A stretch of DNA of 64,000 nucleotides from an uncultured Alphaproteobacteria bacterium (GCA_910576955.1 CAJTJB010000004.1:124001-188000), one strand, 5' to 3'; shown: positions 24,512 to 33,599, counted from the first letter of the stretch. Notes: generated by a model not told the origin, from the letters alone. Numbers and translations: made by a program.

Positions 24512-25863
24512 ATGGGTGTTCCTTTATGGGTGGGGGAGGATGAGATGTTGTCCCCATCCCCCTTACCCCTTCCTCCAGGGAAGGGGAGGTTTAGGGAGTG
24601 AGTCTTTCCGTTAGGGAAAGGGAGGTTTAGGGAGAGAGCCTTTCCTCCAGGGAAGGGGAGGTTTAGGGAGAGAGCCTTTCCTTCAGGGAAGGGGAGGTTT
24701 AGGGAGTGTGTCTTTCCGTTAGGGAAGGGGAGGTTTAGGGAGTGAGTCTTTCCGTTAGGGAAAGGGGAGGTTTGGGCGGAGAGGTCGGTGGGGATGAAGT
24801 GCGGGGCGATGTCGCGGGCGATGTCTTTATAACTTTCGGGATAATGTTTGGCGATATAGCGCAAGAGTTCGTCGCGCGGTTCGACAATCAGCAGGTTGGT
24901 GGTGAACGTGCGGCGCTTTAAAAACAGGTGGTTGAAATCGCGGATGGCGGTCAACGGATAGCCGTTGATATCGGTGGTGTCTATCTCGGGTTTGAGCGGA
25001 AAGCGCGCGTAGTCGATATAGCTGTCCCACTTATAGCCGAGGTTGGCGAGGTACGGAGTCAGGGCGGTTTCGTAGAGGATGATGTATTCGGTGGAATGCT
25101 CCAGATGGCGCACATTATTTAAAAACGCGCGGAACTCGGGGGCGGTAAAAACCGGACGACGGAAGACCATAAAATAACTTTGCAGGTGCGGCTGAAAGGC
25201 TTTGTTTTGGCTGTCGCCCCAGAAGTCTAGCTCTTTTTTCTTATCCATTGCCTCAAACATCGGTTTGAACGAGCCGCCGATGGGAGCATAGGTTGAGTCG
25301 TTGGCAAAAATCAGCTCGTCGGCGTTTTTCAGGTAGCCGTTGCGTTTGAGCCAGTTGTAGCCTTGCTTGTAACTGCCCCAATCGTATTCGTTATGCCGAT
25401 GGTGTTGGGTGTAGATGGTGAGTCCCGCGAGCTTTTTTTCTTCTTCGGGGTTGAGTTCCGAATCGGCGATGTAGACGACGCCGTCGGTGATGTCGTTTAG
25501 GGCTTTCAGATAAGTAAGGACATACGGGGCGATTGTGCCGTTGGGATTATAGCCTGCGAAAACGGCGTAGCGTTTGGGGGAGGAGGGGAGGAGGGTTGCG
25601 GTGAGGAGGGCGGCGGTGAGGAGGGCAGCGAGGAGGAGGAGTGTGCTGCGCACCGGTTTGTGGATTGCCGCGCGGATATGCCTTACGGCGCCGCTCGCAA
25701 TGACGCGCGGGAGGGAGGTAAGGATTTTATGTTGTCCCCATCCCCCAGCCCCTTCCGCCGAGGGAAGGGGAGGATAAGGATGATTTGTTTTCCCCATCCC
25801 CCTTGCCCCTTCCGCCGAGGGAAGGGGAGGATAAGGATGATTTTTTTTATTGGTTTTTGGCAT
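24505..25863 (-). CDS. RgpF-like paralogue with repeat-derived N- and C-terminal extensions
   Basis: The middle (RYAVFAGYNPNGT, HRHNEYDWGSYKQG, IFANDSTYAP, HLQSYFMVF) is a close paralogue of the downstream RgpF-like protein and also has one transmembrane helix. Before the helix, about 45 residues are translated R1/R3 repeats (PYPPLPSAEGA occurs twice). After the domain, a tail repeats the 12-residue unit SLNLPFPxGKxx five times, encoded by tandem R1 units. ATG 25863 follows GGGGG; an upstream in-frame start is less likely because it runs into the lpxA end. The tail ends inside the next gene's start. Confidence 0.78.
   Translation of the reverse strand: MPKTNKKNHPYPPLPSAEGARGMGKTNHPYPPLPSAEGAGGWGQHKILTSLPRVIASGAVRHIRAAIHKPVRSTLLLLAALLTAALLTATLLPSSPKRYAVFAGYNPNGTIAPYVLTYLKALNDITDGVVYIADSELNPEEEKKLAGLTIYTQHHRHNEYDWGSYKQGYNWLKRNGYLKNADELIFANDSTYAPIGGSFKPMFEAMDKKKELDFWGDSQNKAFQPHLQSYFMVFRRPVFTAPEFRAFLNNVRHLEHSTEYIILYETALTPYLANLGYKWDSYIDYARFPLKPEIDTTDINGYPLTAIRDFNHLFLKRRTFTTNLLIVEPRDELLRYIAKHYPESYKDIARDIAPHFIPTDLSAQTSPFPNGKTHSLNLPFPNGKTHSLNLPFPEGKALSLNLPFPGGKALSLNLPFPNGKTHSLNLPFPGGRGKGDGDNISSSPTHKGTPIC
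24545..24783. repeat. Tandem 36-bp R1-derived array inside the RgpF-like gene
   Basis: About five units (GGGGAGGTTTAGGGAG.. with a CCTTCC/GGAAGG core) are arranged head to tail and remain in frame. Small differences between units (CCGTTAGGG, CCTCCAGGG, CCTTCAGGG) show they are not a recent slippage event. Confidence 0.85.
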
Positions 25864-25915
25864 AAAATTACCCCCGTAAAATGTCTTACGGGGGCGAGTA
25901 TAGCGTATGTTTTGC

Positions 25916-26737
25916 CTATTCTGCAACCAAAACTTGGCGGCGGCTGTGCATAGCTTCTTTAATGAATGCGATTTGCTCCATAACCATCGGGTTGTCGGCA
26001 AATTTTTCTGCCGCTTTTTCTACGCGCTCTTCAAATGTGCCGTCGTTGGACTTGAAGATGTACATATAGGCGCGAATGACGGATTTGACCGTGTGCTCGT
26101 CATAGCCGCTGCGTTTCATACCAATCTGGTTTAAGCCACGGAGTTTGCCTCTGTCGCCCGTTACCATTGCAAACGGGATGACATCGCGCGCAACGCCGGT
26201 CATACCGCCAATCATCGCTTTTCTGCCAATCCGGCAGAACTGGTGTACTGCCGAGTTGCCGCCCAATATGACGCCGTCGCCCAAGCGGACGTGACCGCCG
26301 ATGACCGCATTGTTGGTCATAATTACATTATCGCCGACCACGCAATCGTGCGCGATGTGCGAGTTAACCATAAACATACCGTTTGAGCCGACGCGGGTGG
26401 TCAGAACTTCGGGCGTTTCGCCGTTGATGGAGGTTTGCCCTTTCGGCGTGCCGGCGTGCATGGTCGCGTTTTCACGGATGACGTTGTTATTGCCGATTAT
26501 CAATTTGGCATCCGGCTGGAACTCGTTGCCGTGATCCTGCGGACCGCCGCCCAAGCATGCTCCGGGGAAAACAACGTTGCCGCTGCCCAATGTGGTGTTG
26601 CCCAAAACGCTCACGCGGGCAATCAATTTGCAATTTGCGCCGATTTTGGCATTTGCCGAGATGTAGCAAAACGGACCGATTTCCGCACTCGGGTCAATTT
26701 GAGCGCCTTGTTCAACAACAGCGGATGGATGTATCAT
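25916..26737 (-). CDS. lpxA: Acyl-ACP--UDP-N-acetylglucosamine O-acyltransferase
   Basis: It catalyses the first step of lipid A synthesis, transferring a 3-hydroxyacyl chain from ACP to UDP-GlcNAc in the cytoplasm. The 273-residue protein is a left-handed beta-helix of hexapeptide repeats, with the catalytic region NSHIAHDC; H130 is equivalent to E. coli H125. A helical C-terminal domain follows. The start is ATG 26737 with AAGGAG upstream. Unlike the usual lpxD-fabZ-lpxA-lpxB cluster it stands alone here, next to polysaccharide genes. Confidence 0.96.
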   Translation of the reverse strand: MIHPSAVVEQGAQIDPSAEIGPFCYISANAKIGANCKLIARVSVLGNTTLGSGNVVFPGACLGGGPQDHGNEFQPDAKLIIGNNNVIRENATMHAGTPKGQTSINGETPEVLTTRVGSNGMFMVNSHIAHDCVVGDNVIMTNNAVIGGHVRLGDGVILGGNSAVHQFCRIGRKAMIGGMTGVARDVIPFAMVTGDRGKLRGLNQIGMKRSGYDEHTVKSVIRAYMYIFKSNDGTFEERVEKAAEKFADNPMVMEQIAFIKEAMHSRRQVLVAE

Positions 26738-26799
26738 TGTTTTCTCCTTATAAAAATTTCGATTATCGGAAGTGTAGTGGGTGGGGAGGGAATTGTAAA

Positions 26800-27003
26800 G
26801 TAACAAAATGTTACGAAATAATCCCACCCATTGTTACGCTGCGCTTTTTGTTGTCACCCTCTCCCATCCTCCCCCCTCAAGGGGGAGGGGATTTAAAGAG
26901 TATGCCCCGCCATGGGGGAGGGGATTTAAAGAGTATGCCCCGCCATGGGGGGGCGGAGGTTTTAAAGATCGAGTTTCTTCAGGGGGGAGGGGAGGTATAT
27001 TAG
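26800..27003. repeat. R1 repeats, including a near-tandem pair, between lpxA and gltX
   Basis: An R1 hairpin at about 26855-26893 is followed by two nearly identical 48-bp units (GGAGGGGATTTAAAGAGTATGCCCCGCCATGGG type), then a third. The left end shares TCCCACCCATTGTTACGC with the repeat near 48630. Confidence 0.8.
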
Positions 27004-27013
27004 CAAATTTATT

Positions 27014-27044
27014 TAATAAAAAAAGGGAGGTGTTGCCCTCCCTT
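27014..27044 (-). terminator. gltX terminator
   Basis: On the minus strand AAGGGAGG GCAACA CCTCCCTT is followed by a T-run, 11 nt after the gltX stop. Confidence 0.85.
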
Positions 27045-27054
27045 GTGTTGTGGG

Positions 27055-28473
27055 TTATGCCGCTTGTTTTAAGCGGGTGAGGGTTTCTTGTTTGCCCAAG
27101 ACGGCGGCGATTTCACTTGCGCCTCCCGGTGTGGTTTCAAGACCCGTTAGGGCGATACGCACCGGATACAATACCTGTCCGTTTTTTAGCCCGTTTTCTA
27201 CCGCAACCGCTTTCAAACACTCGAAAATGCTTTCATTCGTCCACTCGTTCAATCCCTCTAATGCGGGAATCGCCAGAGCGATGGATTTTTTCGCAATCTC
27301 GGCGTCGGTTTTCATCTTTTTGTTGATAAACAGCTCGTCGGAATATGCCGGCAGAGTTTCGATGAACGCTGCAATCGTTGCGATGTCTTTTAACGTTTCA
27401 ATTCGCGGTTGGAGAACTTTTGACAGCTCTTTGCGGTTGACTTCGCGCGTTAAGAACGTGTCGTATTCCTTATCCGCGAGCTTGTGAAACTCCTCAAACG
27501 GCAGGGCGCGAATGTAGCAGCCGTTCATCCATTTCAGCTTGGTGATGTCAAAAATCGCCGGTGATTTGTTCAGCCGCTTTTCGTCGAATGTCTGCTCGAG
27601 CTCTTTTAAGGAGAAAATTTCCTGCTCGGTGCCGGGATTCCAGCCCAAAAGCGCGATGTAGTTCAGAATCGCTTCCGGCAGGTAGCCTTTGGCGACTAAA
27701 TCTTGGAACGAGGCGTCGCCATTGCGCTTGGAGAGTTTGTGCTGCGCGTCTTTCATGACCTGCGCAACGTGAACGTAAATCGGCGGTGTCCACCCGAAAG
27801 CCTCGTATATCAGGTTATATTTCGGGGTGGAAGAAATATATTCATTGCCGCGGACGACGTGGGTGATGTGCATCAAATGGTCGTCTATCACGTTCGCGAA
27901 GTTATAGGTCGGGAAACCATCGGACTTTAACAGCACGCCCTCGTCGAGCTCGTCATAATCAATCTCGATATCGCCATAAACAACGTCATTAAACGTGGCT
28001 TTGCCCTTTTTGTTTATCGTTTGGCGGACAACATACGGTTCGCCGGCGGCAACGCGCTTTTTCGCCTCTTCAAGCGAGAGGTGCAGGCAGGGGTCTTTGA
28101 ACTTGATGTTCATTTCCTCGTCTTTTTGCTCGTCGGCCTCGGATTTGGAGCAAAAACAATAATGCGCGCCGCCAAGTTCAACCAACTTATGAGCATATTC
28201 CTGATACAACGGCAGGCGCTCGGACTGGATATACGGACCGTAATTGCCGCCGATATCCGGACCCTCGTCCCAGTTCATCCCGACGGTTTTTAAGGTGTTA
28301 TAAATAATGTCGGTTGCGCCCTCAACATAGCGCTTTTGGTCCGTATCTTCAATGCGGAGGATAAAGTCGCCGCCGCTTGCCTTGGCGATTAAATATTCAT
28401 ACAGCGCGGTTCTTAAGTTGCCGATGTGCATATAGCCGGTGGGGCTGGGGGCAAAACGCGTTCTTGCTTTCAT
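27055..28473 (-). CDS. gltX: Glutamyl-tRNA synthetase
   Basis: A class I aminoacyl-tRNA synthetase that charges tRNA-Glu. The 472-residue protein shows FAPSPTGYMHIGN (HIGH-type motif at 17-20), KLSKRNG (KMSKS-type loop) and a CFC..C-x-H zinc-ligand pattern like that of E. coli GltX. It has its own terminator and ribosome-binding site (AAAGGAG). Alphaproteobacteria often carry two gltX copies, one of which charges tRNA-Gln for amidation; this cannot be decided here. Confidence 0.97.
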   Translation of the reverse strand: MKARTRFAPSPTGYMHIGNLRTALYEYLIAKASGGDFILRIEDTDQKRYVEGATDIIYNTLKTVGMNWDEGPDIGGNYGPYIQSERLPLYQEYAHKLVELGGAHYCFCSKSEADEQKDEEMNIKFKDPCLHLSLEEAKKRVAAGEPYVVRQTINKKGKATFNDVVYGDIEIDYDELDEGVLLKSDGFPTYNFANVIDDHLMHITHVVRGNEYISSTPKYNLIYEAFGWTPPIYVHVAQVMKDAQHKLSKRNGDASFQDLVAKGYLPEAILNYIALLGWNPGTEQEIFSLKELEQTFDEKRLNKSPAIFDITKLKWMNGCYIRALPFEEFHKLADKEYDTFLTREVNRKELSKVLQPRIETLKDIATIAAFIETLPAYSDELFINKKMKTDAEIAKKSIALAIPALEGLNEWTNESIFECLKAVAVENGLKNGQVLYPVRIALTGLETTPGGASEIAAVLGKQETLTRLKQAA

Positions 28474-28544
28474 GTTCAGACTCCTTTATGTAAAACTTTT
28501 TGAGTTGTTTTAGCACAAATTGTGAAAATGTAAAGAATTATATT

Positions 28545-28900
28545 TTCTCCCTCGTCCTTACCTTTTTTGCGCCGGGGGGAGGAGGAGATGTGTGCGGCGT
28601 GGGTTTCCCCTTCCCGCGGAGGAAGGGGGCAGGGGATGGGGAGGTGTTTTGCCGATTGAGATTGCCACGGGCTAAAGCCCTCGCAATGACTCACGGGAAG
28701 AAAATAGAGAGCCCTCGCAATGATGTGTTAGATGATATGTTTTCCCCCTCTCCCTTACCTCCCCCGCCAAGGGGGGAGGAGGTTTAAAGGAGCGAGCTCT
28801 GCCAAAGGGGGGGGAGGAGATCCCTTGACGGCTTTCGATGCAAGCCGAGGGATGACGTTTAAAGAGAGGGACGCTGGAGGAAGGGGAGGGGCAGAAGAGA
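28545..28900. repeat. R1/R2/R3 repeat cluster
   Basis: R1 units lie at about 28548-28590, 28605-28650 and 28740-28785. An R3 unit lies at about 28660-28700 (inner stem GGGCT/AGCCC). An R2 unit lies at about 28818-28862 (inner stem CGGCTT/AAGCCG). Together they fill the gltX-DUF374 gap of about 510 bp; no promoter stands out. Confidence 0.8.
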
Positions 28901-28985
28901 TGTTGTATAAGTGTGTAAATATGCTTGCGGAAACGGATTTTTGCGGTTATTTTAGGCGCGTATGAGTTTAGTTTGAGACGATTGG

Positions 28986-29729
28986 ATGAATTTAAAGAAG
29001 AAATTTAAACATTTTTTACGCTATATCGGGCGGATGCCGCTGCTCTTAAACCTTATCGGCAGTATGGCTGGCGCGTATGTTTGGCTTGCGGGAAAAAGCG
29101 GACGCTATGACGTGCGCGGTATTCGCGAATTTGAACAGCTGATAGCGGAACATAACGGCGGAATTTTCGTCTGTTGGCACGGACGGGCGCTGATGCTGCC
29201 TTTTTTCTGGAGCAATCCGCGGCCGATGAAAGCGCTGGTTTCGCCCCATGCCGATGGGCGTATTATCGCGCGGCTGTTGCGGATGTTTCATATTTTCAGT
29301 ATCGACGGTTCGTCTGACCGCAACGCGCGGGGGGCGGCGCTCGAGATTGTTAAAGAACTGAACTCCGGTACGGTGGTGTCGCTGATTTCCGATGGTCCGA
29401 CGGGACCGGGGATGCGGCTTAACAAAAGCGTGATTTATTTTGCGCAAAAAACCGGCAAACCCGTGATGGGCTTTACCTACTCCGCCAAAGGGGCGAAAGT
29501 GTTGCGCCGCAACTGGGACGATATGCTCATCCCGCCGCTGTTTGGCGAGGGCGTGGTGCGCGGGACAAAGCCGCTGTTTGTGCCTGCTGATGCCGATGAG
29601 GCGGAAATGGAACGTTTGCGGGCGGTGTTTGAGGCGGAGCTGAATGCGCTGACGGCGGAAGCGGATGAGATGTGCGAGGTGAAGGGGATAGTGCCGGGGC
29701 ACGAGAAGAAGAAAAAGGGGGGAAGATAG
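28986..29729 (+). CDS. DUF374 family lysophospholipid-type acyltransferase
   Basis: A membrane-associated protein of the LPLAT/DUF374 group that usually accompanies Kdo/lipid A genes in alphaproteobacteria. Visible family signatures are VCWHGRALM, SPHADGRIIARLL, DGSSDRNARGAAL and SDGPTGPG. A hydrophobic N-terminal segment (about 18-35) anchors it. The exact acyl acceptor is not established for this family; a role in lipid A or lipid remodelling is inferred from waaA and lpxK just downstream. Confidence 0.9.
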   Translation: MNLKKKFKHFLRYIGRMPLLLNLIGSMAGAYVWLAGKSGRYDVRGIREFEQLIAEHNGGIFVCWHGRALMLPFFWSNPRPMKALVSPHADGRIIARLLRMFHIFSIDGSSDRNARGAALEIVKELNSGTVVSLISDGPTGPGMRLNKSVIYFAQKTGKPVMGFTYSAKGAKVLRRNWDDMLIPPLFGEGVVRGTKPLFVPADADEAEMERLRAVFEAELNALTAEADEMCEVKGIVPGHEKKKKGGR

Positions 29730-29732
29730 GTT

Positions 29733-29880
29733 GTTGTCACCCTCTCCTGTCCTCTCCCCTCAAGGGAGAGGGACGCGAAAGAGGAATATTTGCCACAAAG
29801 GCTTTCTCTTTTTTAAGGAGAGGGACGCAAAAGAGGATTCCTCCCCCTTTGAGGGGGGAGGGTAGGAGAGGGTGAAAGGC
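29733..29880. repeat. R1 repeats between DUF374 gene and waaA
   Basis: An R1 hairpin at about 29738-29775 and an inverted R1 unit at about 29838-29875 flank a degenerate middle copy (GGGAGAGGGACGC). Confidence 0.75.
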
Positions 29881-29909
29881 ATATAGCTTATATTTAGGAG
29901 TTGAACGAT

Positions 29910-31172
29910 ATGATGATTGGAATTTATAAAGCTTTGATGACGATGGCGTTTCCGCTGCTGCGGGTGACGTATATCAAAAAAAGGCAGCGTATCGGCAAGG
30001 AGCATCCGGTGCGTTTTCACGAGCGGGTCGGCGTGTATAAACATCCGCGCCCTGCGGGCAAACTCTATTGGCTGCACGGGGCGTCGGTGGGCGAGGCGGT
30101 GTCTATGCTGCCGCTGATTGACCGGCTTTTAAAAGACGATCCAGAGCTCTCGATTATGGTGACAACAGGAACGCTCACTTCTGCCGAAATTATGCAAAAA
30201 AGGCTGCCGGCGCGCGCGTTTCACCAGTTTATCCCGTTTGATGTGCCGCGGTTTGCACGCCGCTTGATTGCGCATTTTAAACCCGATGCGGTGTTGTGGT
30301 TTGAGTCCGAACTCTGGCCGGCGCTTATCTCGGAAATTCATAAGGCGAAAATTCCCCTTATGCTCGTGAACGGGCGCATATCCGACAAATCTTTCCATAA
30401 CTGGCAGAAATTTCCCTCTGCGGCAAAAGAGATTTTGGGCTGTTTTAACTTTTGCCTCGGGCAGTCGGAGCAAGACAAAACCCGCTTAAAGCATTTGGGC
30501 GCGAAACGGGCGGAATGTTGCGGCAACCTGAAATATGCGGGGATGCCGCTGCCGGTGGATGACGCGAAACTCGCGGATTTGAAAGCGCGAATCGGCGGGC
30601 GTCCGGTGTTTTTTATCAGTTCGACGCACCATAACGAAGAAGAGCAGCTGGCGGTGCATTTTCAGCGCTTGCGGCAAGTTGTGCCTGAAGTGTTGGTGAT
30701 TATCGCGCCGCGGCATCCGCAGCGGGGCAAGGAAATTGCCGAAATGCTGCAGCGCAAAGGCTTTGCAACCGCGCTTCGTTCGGCGGGGCAGAACTTAACA
30801 GCCGAAACGGCGGTGTATGTGGCGGATACCATCGGCGAGATGGGGCTGTGGTATGCGGTGGCGGATATCAGCTTTGTCGGCGGGTCGCTCATTTCCCACG
30901 GCGGGCAAAACTTTATGGAGCCGGCGCGCGATAAAAATGCGGTGATTGTCGGGCAGTTTATGAATAATTTTACCGAGATGATGACGCGGGCAAAAGCGGC
31001 GGGCGCGGTTTGGCAGGTGATGTCGGCGGCGGATGTGATTGAAGAGGTTATCGGGCTGTTTAAAGAGCCGGAAGTTTTACGGGAGCGGCAGGAAAACGCT
31101 TATAACTGGACTGTCAAAGAATCGGCAGTGTTGGACGGAATCTGCGCGGCGCTCAAACGGGAATTGATGTGA
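29910..31172 (+). CDS. waaA: 3-deoxy-D-manno-octulosonic acid transferase
   Basis: WaaA (KdtA, GT30) transfers Kdo from CMP-Kdo to lipid IVA at the inner membrane. The 420-residue protein has an N-terminal membrane-associated segment, the catalytic WLHGASVGEA, FESELWP, NGRISDKS and the C-terminal VGGSL..GGQNFMEPA nucleotide-sugar motif. TAGGAG lies 9 nt before ATG 29910. Its stop overlaps the lpxK start (TGATG), coupling the two lipid A genes. Confidence 0.96.
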   Translation: MMIGIYKALMTMAFPLLRVTYIKKRQRIGKEHPVRFHERVGVYKHPRPAGKLYWLHGASVGEAVSMLPLIDRLLKDDPELSIMVTTGTLTSAEIMQKRLPARAFHQFIPFDVPRFARRLIAHFKPDAVLWFESELWPALISEIHKAKIPLMLVNGRISDKSFHNWQKFPSAAKEILGCFNFCLGQSEQDKTRLKHLGAKRAECCGNLKYAGMPLPVDDAKLADLKARIGGRPVFFISSTHHNEEEQLAVHFQRLRQVVPEVLVIIAPRHPQRGKEIAEMLQRKGFATALRSAGQNLTAETAVYVADTIGEMGLWYAVADISFVGGSLISHGGQNFMEPARDKNAVIVGQFMNNFTEMMTRAKAAGAVWQVMSAADVIEEVIGLFKEPEVLRERQENAYNWTVKESAVLDGICAALKRELM

Positions 31173-32083
31173 TGAAAACGCCGAAGTTTTGGATGACGGA
31201 CGGAATTTTGCCGCGGGTGCTTGCGCCTTTGGGATGGATTTACGGCGCGGTGACGCAATGGCGGATTAAATTCGGCAAGCCGTATCGGTGCGGCGTTAAG
31301 GTTATCTGCGTGGGCAACATCACGGCCGGGGGCGTCGGGAAAACGCCGGTCGCAATTGCTCTTGCTCAAAAGGAAATGGCGGCGGGGCGGCGGGTTTTTT
31401 TCGTGACGCGCGGCTATAAAGGCAAGCTGAAAAATATTTTGGTGGATTTGAATAAGCACACGCCCGAGGAAACCGGCGACGAGGCGCGTTTGCTTGCCCG
31501 GGTTGCGCCGACGGTGATTGCTCCCAAACGTGATATTGGTGCGAAGATGGCGGTGGAAATGGGCGCGGAGGTTATCATTATGGATGACGGTTTCCAAAAT
31601 CCGCGGCTTTATAAAGACGAGAGCTGGCTTGTGTTTGACGGAACGGTCGGAATCGGTAACGGGCGGATTATTCCTGCCGGACCGTTGCGCGAATCGCTTG
31701 CGGACGGCGAGAAGCGCGCTCAACATATTATCATTATGGGCGAGGATAAGACGGGGCTTGCCAAGCACTGTTCGCTGCCGGTGTGTTTCGGGCGGCTCGA
31801 GGCAGAGCCTTGCGAGATTCCCAGCCGGCGGGTGTTGGCGTTTGCGGGAATCGGGCATCCGGAGAAATTTTACCAGACTTTGCGCGGGCAGGGGTTTGAT
31901 GTGGTGCAGACACGGGATTTCCCTGACCATTATGCCTATGCGGCGGCGGATATTGAAGAGCTGCAGCGTGTGGCGGCGGCGGACGGCTTGGCGCTTGTCA
32001 CGACCGAGAAAGATTTTGTGAAACTCGGGGCGCTCGGGGAGGGAGTTTATTGCCTGAAAGTACGCGCGGTGATAAAGGGGTAA
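31172..32083 (+). CDS. lpxK: Tetraacyldisaccharide 4'-kinase
   Basis: It phosphorylates the 4' position of the lipid A disaccharide precursor. The 303-residue protein has GNITAGGVGKTPV (Walker A), MDDGFQNPRLYKD (Walker B region) and FPDHYAYAAADI, typical of LpxK. It is translationally coupled to waaA through TGATG; a GTG at 31169 is an alternative start. The order waaA-lpxK after a DUF374 gene is common in alphaproteobacteria. Confidence 0.96.
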   Translation: MKTPKFWMTDGILPRVLAPLGWIYGAVTQWRIKFGKPYRCGVKVICVGNITAGGVGKTPVAIALAQKEMAAGRRVFFVTRGYKGKLKNILVDLNKHTPEETGDEARLLARVAPTVIAPKRDIGAKMAVEMGAEVIIMDDGFQNPRLYKDESWLVFDGTVGIGNGRIIPAGPLRESLADGEKRAQHIIIMGEDKTGLAKHCSLPVCFGRLEAEPCEIPSRRVLAFAGIGHPEKFYQTLRGQGFDVVQTRDFPDHYAYAAADIEELQRVAAADGLALVTTEKDFVKLGALGEGVYCLKVRAVIKG

Positions 32084-32107
32084 ATTTTGTGAATTGACTC
32101 ATAGATG

Positions 32108-32222
32108 GATTGTGGTCCCCCTCTCCCTTACCTCCCCCTCGCTGGGGGGCGGAGAGCTCTTGTTGCGGGAGATCCCTTGAGTGGCAGCGCCACCTGCAAC
32201 GATTCGAGGGATGACATTTAAA
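32108..32222. repeat. R1 and R2 units downstream of lpxK
   Basis: An R1 unit lies at about 32118-32160. An R2 unit with the GTGGCAGCGCCAC inner hairpin lies at about 32168-32216. The same R1+R2 pair recurs almost verbatim at about 33605-33715. Confidence 0.8.
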
Positions 32223-32257
32223 AAGAGGGGATGTTTTACGGATAAGTAAAAAAATAT

Positions 32258-32286
32258 TTGACAAGCAAGTGTTTTGCTTTTAGAGT
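32258..32286 (+). promoter_or_regulatory. Sigma-70-type promoter for the GT8 leader
   Basis: TTGACA at 32258-32263, a 17-bp spacer, then TAGAGT at 32281-32286. A start near 32293 yields a leader of about 190 nt. Confidence 0.6.
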
Positions 32287-32292
32287 TTCTGT

Positions 32293-32475
32293 GCTGTATG
32301 TGATGAATACGGTGAGGTTTAGAAGCCTCTTCTTGTTGCCTGTTTAAGGGTGTAAAAAACTGCCTTTTGGTCTGCGGACTGGGAGGCAGTAAATAAGGTT
32401 ATTCCAAATAGCTGCACAATTCAAGAAATTGCTTCTAACTCCCAGTCGCTCTCATCAAGCGGCTTTTTATTTTGT
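32293..32475 (+). promoter_or_regulatory. Candidate attenuator leader with mutually exclusive hairpins
   Basis: Three overlapping pairings are visible. First, ACTGCC (32359-32364) with GGCAGT (32385-32390). Second, GACTGGGAG (32377-32385) with CTCCCAGTC (32439-32447). Third, GTCGCT (32445-32450) with AGCGGC (32458-32463), followed by TTTTTATTTT, i.e. a terminator. Forming the second blocks the first and the third. GAGGA and ATG 32484 follow directly. A small hairpin GAGGTT/AGCCTC precedes. It could instead be a free-standing RNA of about 180 nt; I tested 6S RNA by eye without a convincing match. Confidence 0.5.
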
Positions 32476-32483
32476 GAGGATCT

Positions 32484-33575
32484 ATGAGCAATATTTTTAA
32501 TAATTCTGATTTTTTTATTGAACCGGCTTTTGCGGGCGAAAAAGCATATACTTTGGTGTTTGCTCCCGATAATAATTATGCCCCTTATTTTGCCGTGGCG
32601 CTGCAATCGTTAATTTGTAACAGCAAACCGGATGAACTCTATGATATTGTCGTGTTTGAAGAAAATGTTTCCGAACGCAACAAAATGCTTTTGACTGCGA
32701 TGATACCCGATAACTTCAGTCTGCGCTTTTTTAATATTGACGATTTTATTAAAGCCAAACTGAACGGTTTTACTTTACAATCTATGCGGTATTGGTCGGT
32801 CAGTATGTACTATCGCTTGTTTATTCCCTTTATTATGCAAAAATATGAACGGGTGATGTATGCGGACTCGGATGTGTGTTTTAATAAACCTATTCAAGAA
32901 TTTTATGAGGCGGATTTTGAGGGGAAAGAGTTGATTGCTGTTTTGGATTTAATCTCGCCGATTGTGAAACAAGCTGAACCGAAGAGGTATGAGTTGTATC
33001 TCGCATTAGGTATCAAAAAACCGGAAAATTATTTTAATTCCGGTATTTTGCTGTTTAATTTGAAACAAATTGATTTGCCGGCATATCGGGAATCTTTGAA
33101 AGCCGCTTTAAGCGCTTCCCAGTTATTGTATCCGGACCAAGATGCGGCTAATGTTATTTTTTATGATAAAGCCAAACTTGTGGAGGCAAAATGGAATTGC
33201 CAGTATGCTTTTTCATTTTCTCGGGAAGAACATTTAGCTTTGTATTCTGAAAAATTTTCCGAGTATTATGCGGAAGTCTTAAAAAATCCGTGCATTATTC
33301 ATTACACATCGTCTGAAAAGCCATGGAATGCCCCTAAAAAACAGGCGGCAGAAATATTTTGGCGCTATGCGCGGATGACCCCGTTTTATGAAGAAATATT
33401 GTTTGCTAATCTGCAGGGGGTTTTTATGAAAGTTTTGAGGCGCAGGAAAATATTTTTTGAATATTGCCGGTATAAAATCCTTGCTCATCTGGTCTTTGGC
33501 GAAACCAAAAAGAAGTATAAGGCGGAAAAGAGCAGGCGGAAAGCTTTGTTGAAAGAAATCAGCCGTATTGTGTGA
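32484..33575 (+). CDS. Family 8 glycosyltransferase
   Basis: A retaining GT-A transferase of the LPS galactosyl/glucosyltransferase type (RfaJ/WaaO-like), acting at the cytoplasmic face of the inner membrane. The 363-residue protein shows LVFAPDNNYAPYFAVAL, the metal-binding YADSDVCFNKPI, NSGILLFNLK, YPDQDAANV and CIIHYTSSEKPW. The basic C-terminal tail may aid membrane association. GAGGA lies just before ATG 32484, immediately after a terminator-like hairpin, so expression is likely controlled by read-through. Confidence 0.93.
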   Translation: MSNIFNNSDFFIEPAFAGEKAYTLVFAPDNNYAPYFAVALQSLICNSKPDELYDIVVFEENVSERNKMLLTAMIPDNFSLRFFNIDDFIKAKLNGFTLQSMRYWSVSMYYRLFIPFIMQKYERVMYADSDVCFNKPIQEFYEADFEGKELIAVLDLISPIVKQAEPKRYELYLALGIKKPENYFNSGILLFNLKQIDLPAYRESLKAALSASQLLYPDQDAANVIFYDKAKLVEAKWNCQYAFSFSREEHLALYSEKFSEYYAEVLKNPCIIHYTSSEKPWNAPKKQAAEIFWRYARMTPFYEEILFANLQGVFMKVLRRRKIFFEYCRYKILAHLVFGETKKKYKAEKSRRKALLKEISRIV

Positions 33576-33599
33576 TGAGGCGGGCGGGGGTGATAAGGA

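Noticed and set aside
27117..28293. Forward frames opposite gltX
   Set aside because: gltX is unambiguous on the reverse strand with its own terminator, and the forward frames have no family features.
32293..32475. 6S RNA (ssrS) in the GT8 leader
   Set aside because: Length and promoter would fit, but I could not align the 5' and 3' ends into the long closing helix with a central bubble. The terminator abuts a ribosome-binding site instead.
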